From NCBI RefSeq assembly GCF_042242105.1, contig NC_092019.1, forward strand, positions 6,910,328-6,974,327: a DNA stretch of 64,000 nucleotides, in the 5' to 3' direction. The notes under the pieces are model-generated. The model had not been told where the DNA came from. It ran no database searches and was given only the letters and a program-made list of their open reading frames with translations. This DNA is from Pempheris klunzingeri (lineage: Eukaryota; Chordata; Actinopteri; Acropomatiformes; Pempheridae). Below, in pieces: positions 36,501 through 49,900 of the stretch (the stretch's first letter is position 1; the number at the start of each line of letters is the position of its first letter). A program made the translations under genes and the position numbers.

Positions 36501-38042
36501 TTTTTGGCGTTTGCATCAAATCTCTGCATTAATCGCATTTATAAACTAAGAAAACAGCAAAAACTAAAGTCAACTTGATCGATCTGCTTGGAATACCTGC
36601 TTTTGTTCTGTTTATTTTCTAAAGGAATGTCTGAGGGTGCCCTTTCACCCCTCCTCATCCATTTACTGCCCCTGGTCTATGTTACAGATGGTGACCCTGG
36701 TCCTCGCCATCCCTGATTAACAAGTACACCTTCTGATTCTCCTGCAAATCTCTGCAGAAAGGAAGATTGTCTTTTTGTATGCTCACAGTTCATCTTTTTT
36801 TGTTGAGTGTGTATGTCTGTGAGGGTCTGAATGAGCCTGAGTCAAAAGTAAATTTACTCAGTCAACTCTGACAATGCTTATGTTTGGGAGCAAGGCAAGG
36901 ACATGACCTCGCTGCCAATTCACATCCACGGAAGGTCGTTGACCAACCGGGGGCCGGACAATGGCATTCACTGGTCTGAACAGTCGCCCACTGGAGGACA
37001 AATTAAGCCTAAAATGAATGCTTTGACTGGCAATGTCAAAAGAAAAGAATTATATAGCAGAACATCTCCAGAGTAAGATAGAGCAGCCCAGAATCTTTGT
37101 TTGAAATAGTCAAAGACACCTTTCTTTCTCTCCTGATCCACCCTCAACCAATGCCCATTAACTTTTTCTCCCCAATACATAAAACATACCCAAATTTAAA
37201 GGGGGACCTGAGTGGTAAAAAGAGGTTTTGGTTCTGCATTGTAAAATGAGACATGTAGGCAAACAAACATGGGTCAGGGGCAATGAGGCAGCAAGACAAG
37301 GATCTGACTTTGGAAGGGGGGATGATGGTGGGGTGGTGGGTGGAGGGGTGCAGGAGGACTTGATGGACAACACCACAACTCGGCAGAGGCAGAGCTTTCA
37401 CTTAAAAATGGTGCCTGGCCTATCTCAAAAGGTCAGAGCCCAGAACACTAACACACTACATTAATCATGAGAGGCTGCGGCTTACCTGTCTAGCGTTTCA
37501 GCCGTGCCGTACAGTTAACCTCAATTATGCTTGATTACGAGGTGTGGAAGACGCAGGGCCCGGGCTGGGCCACGCAAAAGATCAGGCATCAATAATGCAA
37601 CTTCAGATTAGATGTGCCTGTCTGTCACTGTGCAGAGTGGACCAAGGGGTTTCTTGGGGAACAGGGTCAATGATCACTGAGCAGGTAAAAATAGAGTCTT
37701 TTTGTCAGTATGATTCACTCTGTGCCTGTTTTAAGATCATCACAAAGGTGTATCAAGCTGGAGTGAAGCACCAACATATTCATAAGCATGAATGGCATTC
37801 ATATGAGGCAAAAACACATACACCAAAGCATTGTGTGGTGTACCAAAGAGAGCTAAAGGCTTCATGCTGCCTCAGCCCCCTTCTTGGTAATTGCCCCATT
37901 ATGTGTTGGTGGTGGATGGAGCCATTACAGATGTTTTATGACGGGGCCATTTTCATTTTGTCTTCCCAATGAGGGACAGATTTATGGTGCAAGGCAGTCT
38001 TCCATTCAGGGGTAAAAACCACTCACCACCACATTACCTAAT
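33589..38042. other. gdf6a downstream desert, part 1
   Basis: No gene supported. Open frames at about 35.8 to 36.4 kb overlap on both strands without family features. Non-repetitive blocks at about 36,880 to 37,010 and 37,490 to 37,640 look like candidate regulatory elements. A poly(A) run is at about 34,997 to 35,011. Confidence 0.5.
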
Positions 38043-38075
38043 ACACACACACACACACACACGCGCACACACACA
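38043..38075. repeat. (CA)n microsatellite
   Basis: A CA run with a CGCG interruption. Confidence 0.93.
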
Positions 38076-39632
38076 GCATGCTTGCTCGTCTTTACACACA
38101 CGCACATGTATACGCAGAAACGCATATAAGTTCACTGCATTATCTTTTCAGTGACTGTCACAAGTGTGAGCCTGACCTGCCCTCCCTTCACCCAGCTCAC
38201 TGCAGTGCCCAGGAGCCGAGGGTGAGTGAGGCTGTTGGCAGCAGCTTATGAGATGAATAAATGTTTGATGGCCCTGTGGAACAAGGAAGGCTTCCAGGCC
38301 AGGCGTCAACAAGCGGGAGGTTGGGGGAGGACTGCTCAGGGAAGATCTCCATGAAGAGTCCTGGTCTGCGGGGAGGCAGCAGACCTCGGGTAAAACCAAG
38401 TCTGACACTTTCTCACCAAATGTTATCCTACTAAAAGGAACCATCATAAAGGGTAAAGTAAACACCAGTTAGCTTTTCAGTATTAATCTTGCTTAGCTTG
38501 CAGTAAAGTGTTTGAAGTGCTGAAGACTCCTCGGCTGTGCGGTTTCTTTCCAGGGGCTGTTTTGGTGTGGTTCCCCAGAGTTCCCTTTTGGAAATCAAAT
38601 CTTTAGCTCCGTAGCTTTTATGCCAAGAAAAATATTGGTCATAAATTGGTGCCTGAATAGGCAGTCTAATTACAGGGCTGCGGTCTGAAAATCTACCCTG
38701 CAACTCATGGCTACAATTATTAAGGTTAACAATAGGGACACTGGGTGTAGAGATCGCAAAGCTTCAATGAGCTCAACTCCTTCTATGACTCGTTTAACTG
38801 CCACAGGGAGACGTTCTGAAATAGGAGTCGGTCCCTGTCTGTGTCAGAAATAGTTTTCCTTTCGTGCACAAACTGTGGAAAGTTGTCAGGTACAAGTCTT
38901 TTAACAAACAAGGTCAGCAGAGGAACACTCATTATTAATCATTTACCAGAGCAGCACAAAGAGAGCTAGAGAGACTAGATAGCCCAGAGGACCCTGGGGT
39001 TTGTGACTGAAACACTGCCTCATCATGTTACACACCGGCCACTGTGATATTTCTGACACCTCGCTCCTATCAGCTCTACCTGCCCATCGATAATTGATTT
39101 TCTCATTGTGATGCTCACCTCACACAAGACACCGGTGCCCTCTCATTCCTGAATTTGTCACCATTTGACTTTACAAAAAATCCTACTGTTGTGGCTCCAA
39201 ACAGCAAATATGTACTGCAGCTGTTTGAATTATATCAGGAAATATGACCTGGGTGGAAATCTGCATGGATGTGGAGCTGAATGAATGATGTATGGCTGAC
39301 CATGTCCGAGGTTAGTTTCTGTCAATTCTCTCAAATACCGCTCTTTATTCACTACAACATAAATTCTCCCGCTCTGGCATGAGGAATGGAGTGAGGTTTG
39401 TTTGACCAGATGTAACTTTATCAGGGACTCTCTCTCCCCTGCTATTCTTGTGTCTTTCACATCTCTTAGCTCAGGCACAAAAAAGTGAGCTCTCACACAA
39501 TATTTCTGTTTGCTGTAGTCTGACCTCTTTGTGAACTGCGGTAAAGTGAAAGGCACTTTCAGCCGAGGGGAATCGGATGGCAGTAACCATATGCCTTTCA
39601 ACTGATACAAAGGTGGGAAAGGGGGAGGCCAG

Positions 39633-39634
<2 letters not shown>
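38076..39634. other. gdf6a downstream desert, part 2
   Basis: No gene supported. A unique block around 38,930 to 39,130 contains ATCGATAATTGATT and is a weak regulatory candidate. Confidence 0.4.

Positions 39635-39676
<42 letters not shown>
39635..39676. repeat. (GT)n microsatellite
   Basis: An uninterrupted run of about 21 GT units; it creates TH-repeat peptides on the minus strand. Confidence 0.97.
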
Positions 39677-39677
<1 letters not shown>

Positions 39678-41824
39678 GGGTGGGGGTGAGTTGCATGCAA
39701 GGGTGAAAAGGAAAGTGCTGTGCTGCATCTTTTTGTGTTGGTAAAGTGGTGGCGGTTTAGGGTTGGGGGGTTTGGGGATGGAGAAGGAGGGGTGTCGGCT
39801 GGATGTGGTGCTGAACTCAAGGCAACGTCCGGCTGACTGACTGCTGAGATGGAGCCCTCTTATGGATGAGTGCAATGTGTAAACAGCATTCCGTTCTCTT
39901 TGTCTGACCCTCTCTGTCTCCTATTTTTGTCTCTCTTTCTCGTCTTTCTTGTAGTCTGTCTATATTAACAAAAGCACTTCACCCCCCAGTTTGTATCTGC
40001 TATGTGATTCACAAAGGCCACTCTTCATCTGACCTCTGACTGAGCATCCTTAGTAAAAACCTAACTATGTACGTATGTCACATAAATTTTATTAGGAAAA
40101 TGTGTGTGGTCAGTGATAGTGAAATAAAGCCTTTTTTTACACATAATCACACAGAGTTATATCAATACAGAACATTTTTATGTTGAGCAAAAAATGCTGC
40201 TCAGAAGTTGCTTGTATGTTGAAAGTCAGTTAAACTGAACTCTGCGGCACTTTCTCAGCCCTCAAAAAGGACTCAGACATGTGTGACACATACATGTGTT
40301 ACCTTAAGAGTCATCTTAAAAGATATCTCTGTTGCATTGATTTCTTCTTCTTTCGAATTCATGCCAAAATGTTTTGGGCCACCTCTGCCTCCTAGAAAAT
40401 ACATTTATAGACAACTAATTTACCTTCAAAATTATTTTTGTGAACAATCAGTGCTTGGATTATGTTAATAGACAACACAGACCTTTTTTTTGAGTGAATG
40501 CACACCAGATTTATGTACTGCGGTGGTTGGGGTGGATGGCATATGCACAAAGTGCAGGACTGTCTCACCAGTGTCCACACTCCGGTCTGTGGTTAAGTTT
40601 AGTCAACAAAAATACTTTGGTTAAAATTAGGGAAAGATTGTCAGAAAACAAATCAAAACAAGTGAAATATGACATGAAAAATTGAAGGTTAAACATTAAA
40701 GGTTGTGTGGCTGGACATACACTGACGCATTCACATACATTTCTGTACAGTTTTGACCCATAGTGGTGCAGAAACATACAGTATCCATACATACCTCCCT
40801 CTGGTATTAGAACATATAAATGTACAGTATGTGTTCACATGCTTTTCCTATTTAGTTGGCATAACTCAAAGACGGATAGATACACAGATAACCTTAAATC
40901 TAGGCTACATAATGGGATACAGGAGCAAATATTTTGTGATATAAAAATCAAACACAAATGGCCTATCAGTTTGAAATCATGGCCAGTACAATGTTGATAC
41001 ATACACACATCTTAAAATGATTTGCTGCCTTATTACTATACAGTCTGTAATCTCTGTGTATGGTTACAGTAGATATAGGGAGCCTGCATGTGTTGTAGGA
41101 AAGGAGGACAGACAGGAAGAAGGTTTGTTACAGAAGCGACATTAATCTATTCCTCTCGGAGCTCTTTGAAGAGCAGCAGCAGCTATGACAGGCTAAACGT
41201 TTCCAGAGATGTCACATTTCCACAAAATCTAAAAAGGCTCTTGCGAGCACTCATCCTTTCATGTTTGATTGTGTGTTGGAGATCCTATGATAAACAGACG
41301 AGGGTGGTGGTTGGAGGGGAAAGGGGGTTGGACGGGGGCGGAGGGGGTTTGGAGACGGGCTGTGGATGGGAACGTACTCCACTGCTCGGCTTGCTTGGCC
41401 ACCGGATCCAGATGCTTTTGCAAATTACCTCTTTGTCTACTTCAGAGGAGTTCGAAATGCAAGTCTGAATTAAGATCCGGGGTTTCTCTTTGGACTTCTA
41501 GGATTGCAGGGTTATTGCACTGAATCTGATTAATCTGGGGCGAACTATTCCATCCAGCCCTGTCACTTGTGCACTTATTGGCCCTAAAAATGCATATCCA
41601 CCCTCAGACGGACATTGAACAGATGCTGCAGGGCTGCTGTGAACCATTAAGCATGTGAGATGTAGCTCATCAATGTCAAATCACAGCACAACTGTGCAGA
41701 GCAGGTACATTTAACACCAAATGTCCTCTGGAAGCCAAATACACACTTCCTGTGAGATTTGGAAATGACTTTGAATAATAAGCAGAAATGCTTGGTCATC
41801 ATGCTTAAATATGTTGGCTGCACA

Positions 41825-41826
<2 letters not shown>
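39677..41826. other. gdf6a downstream desert, part 3
   Basis: AT-rich, no supportable exon, RNA gene or complete transposon. Short open frames around 40.3 to 41.5 kb lack family features. Confidence 0.45.

Positions 41827-41856
<30 letters not shown>
41827..41856. repeat. (CA)n microsatellite
   Basis: An uninterrupted run of 15 CA units. Confidence 0.95.
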
Positions 41857-41859
<3 letters not shown>

Positions 41860-42590
41860 TCTTCCTGTCTGTCTCCATCTCTCTCCTCTTCATTCCTCCA
41901 AGGCTTTGTGTCCCTGTTTGTCAGTCCCGTCCCGCCGTCTTTTCCAGCGCTGCTTAAGTGTTTTGTGTCTCAACACTCTGTTAGAGAGTCATAAAATTCT
42001 TGTGGAGAAAACAGAGCACTTCCAGCTGAACTCCGGAGAAGAGGCAGTAAAGAGAATGTAAACTGAGGCAAAGAAACTGAACGGAAAGGGAGGAAAAAAT
42101 TATGTTCTCATAAAAATAAAATAATAAAAATACCAGAACAGTAGTCAAACATCTTTTCAGCATTTTTTTAATAAAACGACTTAACAAGTGTGAGCATTGA
42201 TGGATTCAGTTTCATGACAGAGTGCCATTCGCTTGTCTAGGACTGCTTTTAAATAGCACCAGTACCTCACTGCAGGCTATAATCAATAGTTTATGAATGA
42301 AAATGTCATAATATTCATGGATATGAAATATGATCAACATCTATGATTATGTTGTCCTTTTCTGTTTGCATGAGACTTTAACCTCTGGGGACATGAGGCT
42401 GTCTCCCATCACATTTGGCTTGTGTAGAAATAGAAGTTTGGCATGCACAGATAGAAGGCACACAGATGCAAAGCATTTGCACTCATAATCCTCCACCTCT
42501 GGGGAAGTTGGTGGCAGTCTTCTCATGGTCTGAGGATGGTGCGGTCACAGATCTCCTGGTGAGTTTGGTATGAGCCATTAGGAAGGCAAG

Positions 42591-42654
42591 GAGGAGGAGG
42601 AGGAGGAGGAGGAGGAGGAGGAGGAGGAGGAGGAGGAGGAGGAGGAGGAGGAGG
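42591..42654. repeat. (GGA)n trinucleotide repeat
   Basis: About 21 perfect GAG/GGA units, a strand-asymmetric purine tract. The polyproline frame it gives on the minus strand is an artefact. Confidence 0.97.
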
Positions 42655-43464
42655 GAATTCCTGATTTCCAGCCAGGCTGATCTGCAGAAGCCTGCTCCTC
42701 ACCTGTCCCATGGAGGCAATGCTCTCCACATCCAGCAGGGTGTCCTGTGACTGGCACATCTCGTTACCGCGGGGAGGAGGGGACGAGCAAGGGTGAAATT
42801 GAGAAAATGAGGTTGGGAAAGCAGACTTAGTTTGTTCTCAAGCTTGAATCCTGTTTGGTTGGCTTTAAATCCAGGGATGAGTTGCATAAATGCATCATTT
42901 CAATACATGTTACACAGCGAGAGCCTACTAAAGAACCATAACTCATCAGCAAAAGCCACATGAGAGCCATTCCTTCATTCACTGCCCAGCAGTTTGGCAC
43001 ATGAAAGGACTTTCTTCCGGGGTAAAACCTTAACCCATAATTCACGGCACGTTTAGCCCGTGACGTACAGTGCTTCCTGTCGCTGGGTGGGATCACGAGT
43101 GGATCGGAAACCAGATTCTGAACAAGGTCTCAGTCCAGTTCTTGTGTCCTTATAGAGCTGACAGACAGACAACAACACTTACCTTTGAAATAAACGCTTT
43201 CTAAACCTTTGTGTTATGTTGACGGTGGTTTTACTTCCTCAATGTTTGGGGTCACACAGACCTCACTGATATATTTGAAAAATAAAAATGATTATTGCAA
43301 ATAAAATCAATGCTTTCTTTTCCTCTGCTCTCATTAAAATGCGATACATAGAAAGGTATTTTTAACAAACCTAGTTTGCACATTTGATTAAGGTGGCTAA
43401 ATACAGAAATAAAGCTAATGTTTAATTATCAGGCCGAAGAAGGACATATCGTGTCATACATAAA
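42655..43464. other. gdf6a downstream desert, part 4
   Basis: No gene seen. Minus-strand open frames at 42.7 to 43.1 kb have no recognisable domain. Confidence 0.4.
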
Positions 43465-43499
43465 CACACATAAACTTATGTATCATAAGTTTATGTGTG
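43465..43499. repeat. perfect 16-bp inverted repeat, 3-base loop
   Basis: CACACATAAACTTATG, then TAT, then its exact reverse complement. It would fold as a strong hairpin or cruciform. It may be a remnant of a palindromic miniature transposon. Confidence 0.9.
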
Positions 43500-43839
43500 A
43501 ACAAACACACTCACAGACAAATAAATGTATAGTTTGATATTCTTGTTTTTCATGTCTATTAGTAATGCTCATACTGTTTGGGAAAGTAATTAAGTATCAA
43601 CATGATAAAAATGTTCACTTTGTTATTTGAGCTGTTAATGAAATGAAAATCAGAAACAGTGTCCACTGATACAGTTAATATAGTTTGTTGATTTTGGCAT
43701 TTGGAAACTTGCAGACAGACTATGACAGTATGTTTCTGTTGTTATCCATATATATTCTTCACCTGCCTTTTCCTATTTATGGTCACCAAAAGAAACAGCC
43801 GAACATGCATTCAATCATTGGAGCTTTGAGTTCACCGGC

Positions 43840-43935
43840 ATGCGTCTGGACTGTGGGAACACACTGGATCACCTGCAGGAAATACACACAAACACACACA
43901 GCACATGTAGACTCCACAGACAGAAACAGCACTGA
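43840..43935 (+). repeat. fragment of common teleost repeat
   Basis: TCTGGACTGTGGGAACACACTGG...CATGTAGACTCCACAGACAGAAA is a diverged piece of the dispersed sequence whose consensus reads roughly 'tttggactgtgggaggaaaccggag...catgcaaactccacacagaaa'. It is the continuation of the family seen at 59.2 kb. Confidence 0.6.
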
Positions 43936-44478
43936 GTTTCAAATGTGTCCCCTCAAAAATATTCTCTCCACTGCATAATGTAATGGTTTGTCCTTGTCTG
44001 AGGAAGAGAGCCCCCTGATAGCCATAATATACAGTCAGCCATGACTCTTTGGCTTGAGTTCCTGGACTCAAGCTGAACTTGAGTGCATCTGTGCACAGTA
44101 AACTTTTCTGTTTTCTGTTTAGTCTGGCTGCAACATTCTACTAAAAGATTTTGAAACTTGCCTCTTTAGAAAAAAAAGAAAAAAGCACTTCCCTTAGACT
44201 AGGAACCTCATCCAAAAACTGTTCAAGTGGTTGAGAATGTAGAGAAAAGTACAGAATGAAATAGCAGAGAAAGGCATTGCATCTATTAATTTGTGTCAAT
44301 AAATGCATGAATTTACAGACATGTCAATTTTATGAGCCTCTGGCCAGAGTGCCAATGCTCTCCACTAACCGTGAGTTGGCCAAATAAAATGGCTCAACTG
44401 TTTATGATTGACTGCTCGCAGGAACAACAGTTAAAGTTTGGCATAGTGTGTTTGCCTACCTAAAGCAACTTTTATTGC
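43936..44478. other. gdf6a downstream desert, part 5
   Basis: No gene or clear element seen. Confidence 0.4.
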
Positions 44479-44482
44479 GTGT

Positions 44483-44517
<35 letters not shown>
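44479..44517. repeat. (GT)n microsatellite
   Basis: A GT run with one TATG interruption near its start. Confidence 0.95.
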
Positions 44518-44518
<1 letters not shown>

Positions 44519-46912
44519 ACAGTTAATACCATTTTGAACATCTGCTCAGAATGAGAGCAACACAGATGTAGTTTTTTTTTTATACATATGCAATACAGAT
44601 GCACAAGTTTCCACACATAATTCAGATTTCAGTTCTCTTCTAAAAATGAAACAACTTATCATTAAACCTCGTGATCTGTGCTTGTAAAGATAATTACATG
44701 AGCTATTTGAAATCGATAACAGAACCCCCCCCCTCGCACCCCGTGCAGAAATGAGCGGGACTGTTGTGGTTGGCTGTTTGCTGATTTATTGCCCTTATAT
44801 ACTACTGTGTGTACTTAACTTGCCTCGGAAAACATGTGGATAAAAGTTACAGCTCCTTTCTCTTTTTTTCTCTCACACAGACCACATTGTGCTCTTCACC
44901 AATCATATCTCAGGCTTCGCAATGTCATTCGAGGTGGGAACCCTTGTAGGAGGGCCTGAAATGAGGGTGGGTGAGTGAGGAGTGAGGAGGGTGGGAGTTA
45001 GTTCTTAGCCAGACACTAGGCTGAATAAATAAACCCGGAAACATTAAAAGGCCTTTTCCCCTTCACCTTTGAACTTGTGCATTAGATTGTGTAAACATAC
45101 ATCGAGACGTTTAGCCACAGCTTGTCCTGACACTGTGCTACACACTCCTAAGGTTCTTCCTCCTCTGCAACTTCAGATCTAGCCTGTGTGTGGGAGTGCA
45201 AATAGTCAGGCGTGAAAACAATAGTGAGTATTTATGGGAGGGAAAGAAGGATTATCTTTTTTGTCAAATGAGAACGTATCACACGGCCACTACGCACTAT
45301 ATAGAAGTTATTCCCTACCTTTTTGGCTTTTGACCCCTTCAAAATAAAGTAAAATAACACCACTGCTACTATTACCACTGATAATGATAATTATAATAAT
45401 AATTACGATCATAAAATAAATAATAAAACATGGTGACCATAAATAGCATCAAAAACAGGGTATTTCATGAAAAGAATAAATTACAGACTGACTGGACTGA
45501 AAGATATAAGCTCATGCTAGGATGAGACGCTAAATACAATTTGACAAGACGTTTTTGAGATCCCTTTGTTTTCCGTCTAGGTTGGTGAATGATCGCAGGC
45601 ATTTCAGAAGTGCCATTTTAAAAGTAGACACAGGATGAGGTTACCACTGTGTACTTTTGAAGAACTACCTGGGTGGGCAGAGAGGAGAGGAGTTTGAAAA
45701 TGGGCAGTCAACACGCACACACTTACACACACGCTGGGCTTAAAGAGGAGAAGGGGACCAAGGCAGAGGTAAGAATGTAAGTGTTTCAGCTTTACAAAGG
45801 AAGCCTAGCTTGTGGGGATCATGTTTATATCCCCAAATTTGAGATGAGTCCTTATAATGTGACTATGCAAACAGTCCCCACAATGTAAATTTAAAAGAAC
45901 GTACACACTGAGTAAACCTATGTTAAGGTATTGTTGCTACGACCACTAACAAACTTTCCTTAACAACACTCCAAAGTTAAAAACAAAAGAAAGAGACAAA
46001 AAAATTCAATTAACTCGAAGTTCCACATTTAAAATGCCAATACAACGGCCACTTAAACCTCCAAAAACTAATTTTCGCATTCGTTTATCCTCAACAAATA
46101 ACGTTTCCCTCATGCGTGCGTACAGTACGTTTCTGTGTGTTTGTGTCTCTTGGTGTGTGTCAGCCTGTTTGTGTGCATATGACCTGCATTATCCTGCTTT
46201 ACTTTGGTTACAGAGTCCTCTAGGTTTTTTGACTCAGGAGCTGGAGCCCCGAGGCAGACAGCAGGGGTTCCATACTTAGTTTCCTGTAAAAAATACCTCC
46301 GCACTCCACATCCTAATTAATGTGAAGGGCATGCCCAAGATCCCTATAAAATCATACAAGACTATACCAATTTCCTGGTAGCTTGCTTGCTACATGTGCT
46401 TCTTGTTCCTCAGCATAAGAGTTTCCTTCCCTGCAAACCCCATGAAGATTTATACACCACCACCACCACCCATACCCCTCCCCCCACACACCTTTCATTC
46501 TTCTCTTTTCTAACATTTTCCCTCAATGTGATTTGTACTTTATAACATGATACAGTGAGATTAGACTTTCTGTCCCTTTTACTCTGAAATAAAACATGAA
46601 GATCTCATGAAAAGGGACCGACAGGGCAACATGAGAAACACATGGCGTCTGCTGGTTGAATGAGGAACTGGCTTAAATCATTTGGCTTGGAAAGGAGTAC
46701 AAAAGTTTTTTGTCTGTGTTTCTCTGTATCTATGTGTGTGTGTATTTAAGGATGTGTGATTGTGTTGGTGAGTGGGTGCTTAGTTATAGGAGGCCAAAAA
46801 AACAGACTTATTGAAAATTATGAAGAAACACAGACTGATTGCATGCGCGGCTGCACCCCAACACTCAGAAGCAGTAACAAAGCCCTCTGTCTGAAACGTA
46901 ACAGATCCCCCT

Positions 46913-46914
<2 letters not shown>
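44518..46914. other. gdf6a downstream desert, part 6
   Basis: No gene supported. A block at about 45,010 to 45,115 with TGTAAACA (FOX-like) is a weak regulatory candidate. GTGGGGATCATG...AGTCCCCACAATGT near 45,814 to 45,890 resembles a common fish repeat motif, at low confidence. Confidence 0.4.
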
Positions 46915-46962
<48 letters not shown>

Positions 46963-46986
46963 ACACACGTACACACAAACACAGAT
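46915..46986. repeat. (CA)n microsatellite
   Basis: About 43 bases of CA followed by interrupted CA/TACA units. Confidence 0.95.
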
Positions 46987-49900
46987 GGGAGCACTCACAC
47001 AAAGCAAGCTGACTACAGTTTTATATGTGTGTGAGTTGTATGACTTTCGGTGGATAATCATTTGTTGTCTGTGGGCATGATATTCAAAGATGCTTATTAT
47101 CCAGAGCGATAAACTGATGACATTCATATTGCGTCAAGAATTACTTGAGTTTTGATCATCTTTCAAAAAGTTAAACACATTGGATAACAAGAAAATTCTG
47201 TTTTTGACCACCTGCACTAAGCAAACACAGATTTTACAGTGAAATTGTGTGTCTAGATATTTTCATACATACATACATAGGTATACCCAATGCCATGCTA
47301 ATACAATGAACACCAACACTGCAACAGGATGATAAACATGCTGTTGTCACCCTGCACAGCTAAAAGACTTAAAAGTCACACATTGGTGTAGCATCGGGAA
47401 GATTCATCTCGTAAATGTCCTCTGACAATCAAGAGCGTGGTCCAGTATCCTTTGGAATTATATCATGTTCAAGTTATTATCATTATGAGAAAAAACTGGA
47501 TCAGCATGTTGTACGTCTGATTTACAGGCTGGAGAGTCGACTTTGTGTGTTATTACAGACCTCCAATCAACTTTTTTACTCATCATAACCATAAAATTTC
47601 CTGTTTTAGCATTTCAGTTGCCTAATGCTGACCCTTACTCTTTCCTAATCTTGACCATACTTAAGTTATCTTATACAAATATAGAAAGAAGTGAGAATAT
47701 AAAAACTGTGGTACTGGATGGATGTTGTTAGTTATTGTAATCTGGGGTTCTGCAAAATCATATGATATCAAACTTCTTTTCCGGCCATAGGTTTGGTGAG
47801 TGACATCAACAGCAACCAGTTGAGTTTGTTTCAATTTCACCACTAAATACTATTTCACTCATCTACTTAAAGGTGCTTAGAAAAGCTGGCCGTCAAGTTA
47901 AATGGCTTTGATATAACTTTAACAAGACACCAGGAGTGGAATAAGAAAAAATGATGCATAGAAACACATTAATTTCAAACCCCTAGCAGCATGCATTGGG
48001 TTTGCGAAGTGTAATGTTATTGAAGCTCAGTTTCCTCTTGATTGTTGTGATGTTAATGAAGCAGGTATAGTCATTTATACACTGATGCCTACAAACAAGT
48101 GTAGGATGTTGCTCTTGTAATTCACATTACAATCTTGCCTTGTGCAGGTGTAAATATAAAACAACATGACTTTAAAAGGATTGCCTGGATGTTTGGTTCC
48201 TCATCAAACACTGAGTATGGTAATGACCAACATTCGCTTATGGCTTTTGCTTTTATGGCGGCGCAGGATGAATCATCCCTGCTCACTGAAGTCCTTTACA
48301 CAGACCAGGTCCCAGTTGAAGGAATGTGTGTGAGTCACCGCCGCTCATCGGACGACTGTCTACGGCTTGCCTGCAGCTTCTCTCCCTGATCACTCCCTGG
48401 GGACCCATTCAATCAAACCCCCATATATTTTGTAATTAACTTTAACTGATGACTTTATGCAATAGTTGTGTTTTACTGTCTCCTTTAAATGCCATTTATC
48501 ATCCTCCGGGTTTGGAGGTCCGAAAAGCCAGACCCTCCCCTCGGCTGAGCCACTAAGGCCCGATTGAGCCTGTTCTGAGCCGTGACCCTGCCACCTGCCC
48601 CCGTCCAACACCAACCACTCCACCCTTTCGCTCTCTCTCATGGTGTCTTATGACTGACCAAGACAGTTTTATTAGCCTCCGACTAACCCGGCAGGAAAGG
48701 GGGAACTTTTGCAGGGTCTTAGCAAACACGTTGGCAGTTGAGGAAACAAGTGGCAGAAACAAGGAGATTTTCACTGAGAGATTGATGAGGGAGCTGAGGG
48801 AGGATTGATAAGCAAACTGCTGGATGGGGGTGAGGGAGTTGCGAGGTCAGGGGACATGAGGAAACGGTGGCTTAAGTGAATGAGAGGAAAAGGAGGAGAT
48901 GCGCCCCATAAAGTTGCTTTCAGCATGTAAGTTGTTTGTTTTAAACACCTTGGTCAGCTAAAAGCAAGGTCAGAATCTAGACTTAAATCTAGAGTTTTTT
49001 TTATCTTTTCAATTTGTTTTTGATGTAAGAGCAAAGATTATGTACCCCCTTGACTATTTATTGATTTAATTGAAACATTAATCCGCACCCATATTTTGAA
49101 GAAAACATCAGCATCAGCTGGGATATAAAGGAGGGAAAGTAAAGTTCAATGCTTTCCTGTCAACGTTGTTTCCATACAAAAACAGAGCAGTCTTCACATG
49201 TCCAGGTCATTCTACACTGTTACATGAGCCAAACAATAACTGCTGCTGCCAAGCTGGCTGCTGATTTTACCAGTTTGTCCCACGATGTCTGGGCAAGTGG
49301 TGTGAGTGTCTGAATATCCTGCTTTATCCTCTTTTCTTTCCAGGTGCTATTGGAGGTCCCTAACACACAAAAATGATCCGGGCTAGGCAGCACATGCATT
49401 CAGAGCGCTGAGTCTGTGTGCAGTCAAAGGTTAGATGTTCCAGAGGCCTTTAATCAAGAAATGTTCTCAATTTCCTCCCTCCGTGTTCCTCTTCTTGACC
49501 TCTGGTCCTCATAGTAAAGCTAGACGTGTACTGTAACACCCAAGACAACGCAGCTCTTTAATCTTCTGTTCCTCATTAGAATTACTAATATGTCTGCGGC
49601 TGGCGAAAAGGTGTGTGACCGCCTGAATGTATGTGTGTGTATGTGTGTGCACACACTTGCATGCATGCATGCCTGTGCGTCTCCATTTGGCTGAGTAGGG
49701 AGGGAATACTTGAATAACAGCCTAATAAATATCAGGGGTAGGTTTATTGGTTTTGAAGCATATTTGCCGTTTGTTGGGAAACACTAAACCAAGGAAGGTT
49801 CCTGGCAAAGTGGCAGGGTGGTGCTCTTTCTGGGTTACGGAGAATGCAGAGGAAATCTACACTGACATTAACAGGCTGCTATAGGAAGTGTTTTTGGATT

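Noticed and set aside
39230..39875. Minus-strand frames of 134 and 196 codons
   Set aside because: They run through the GT microsatellite (TH repeats) and lack splice or family evidence.
42523..42759. Minus-strand frame with a long polyproline stretch
   Set aside because: It comes from the (GGA)n repeat; nothing else supports a protein.
46780..47127. Minus-strand frame with Cys-Val repeats
   Set aside because: It is a translation of the CA microsatellite.
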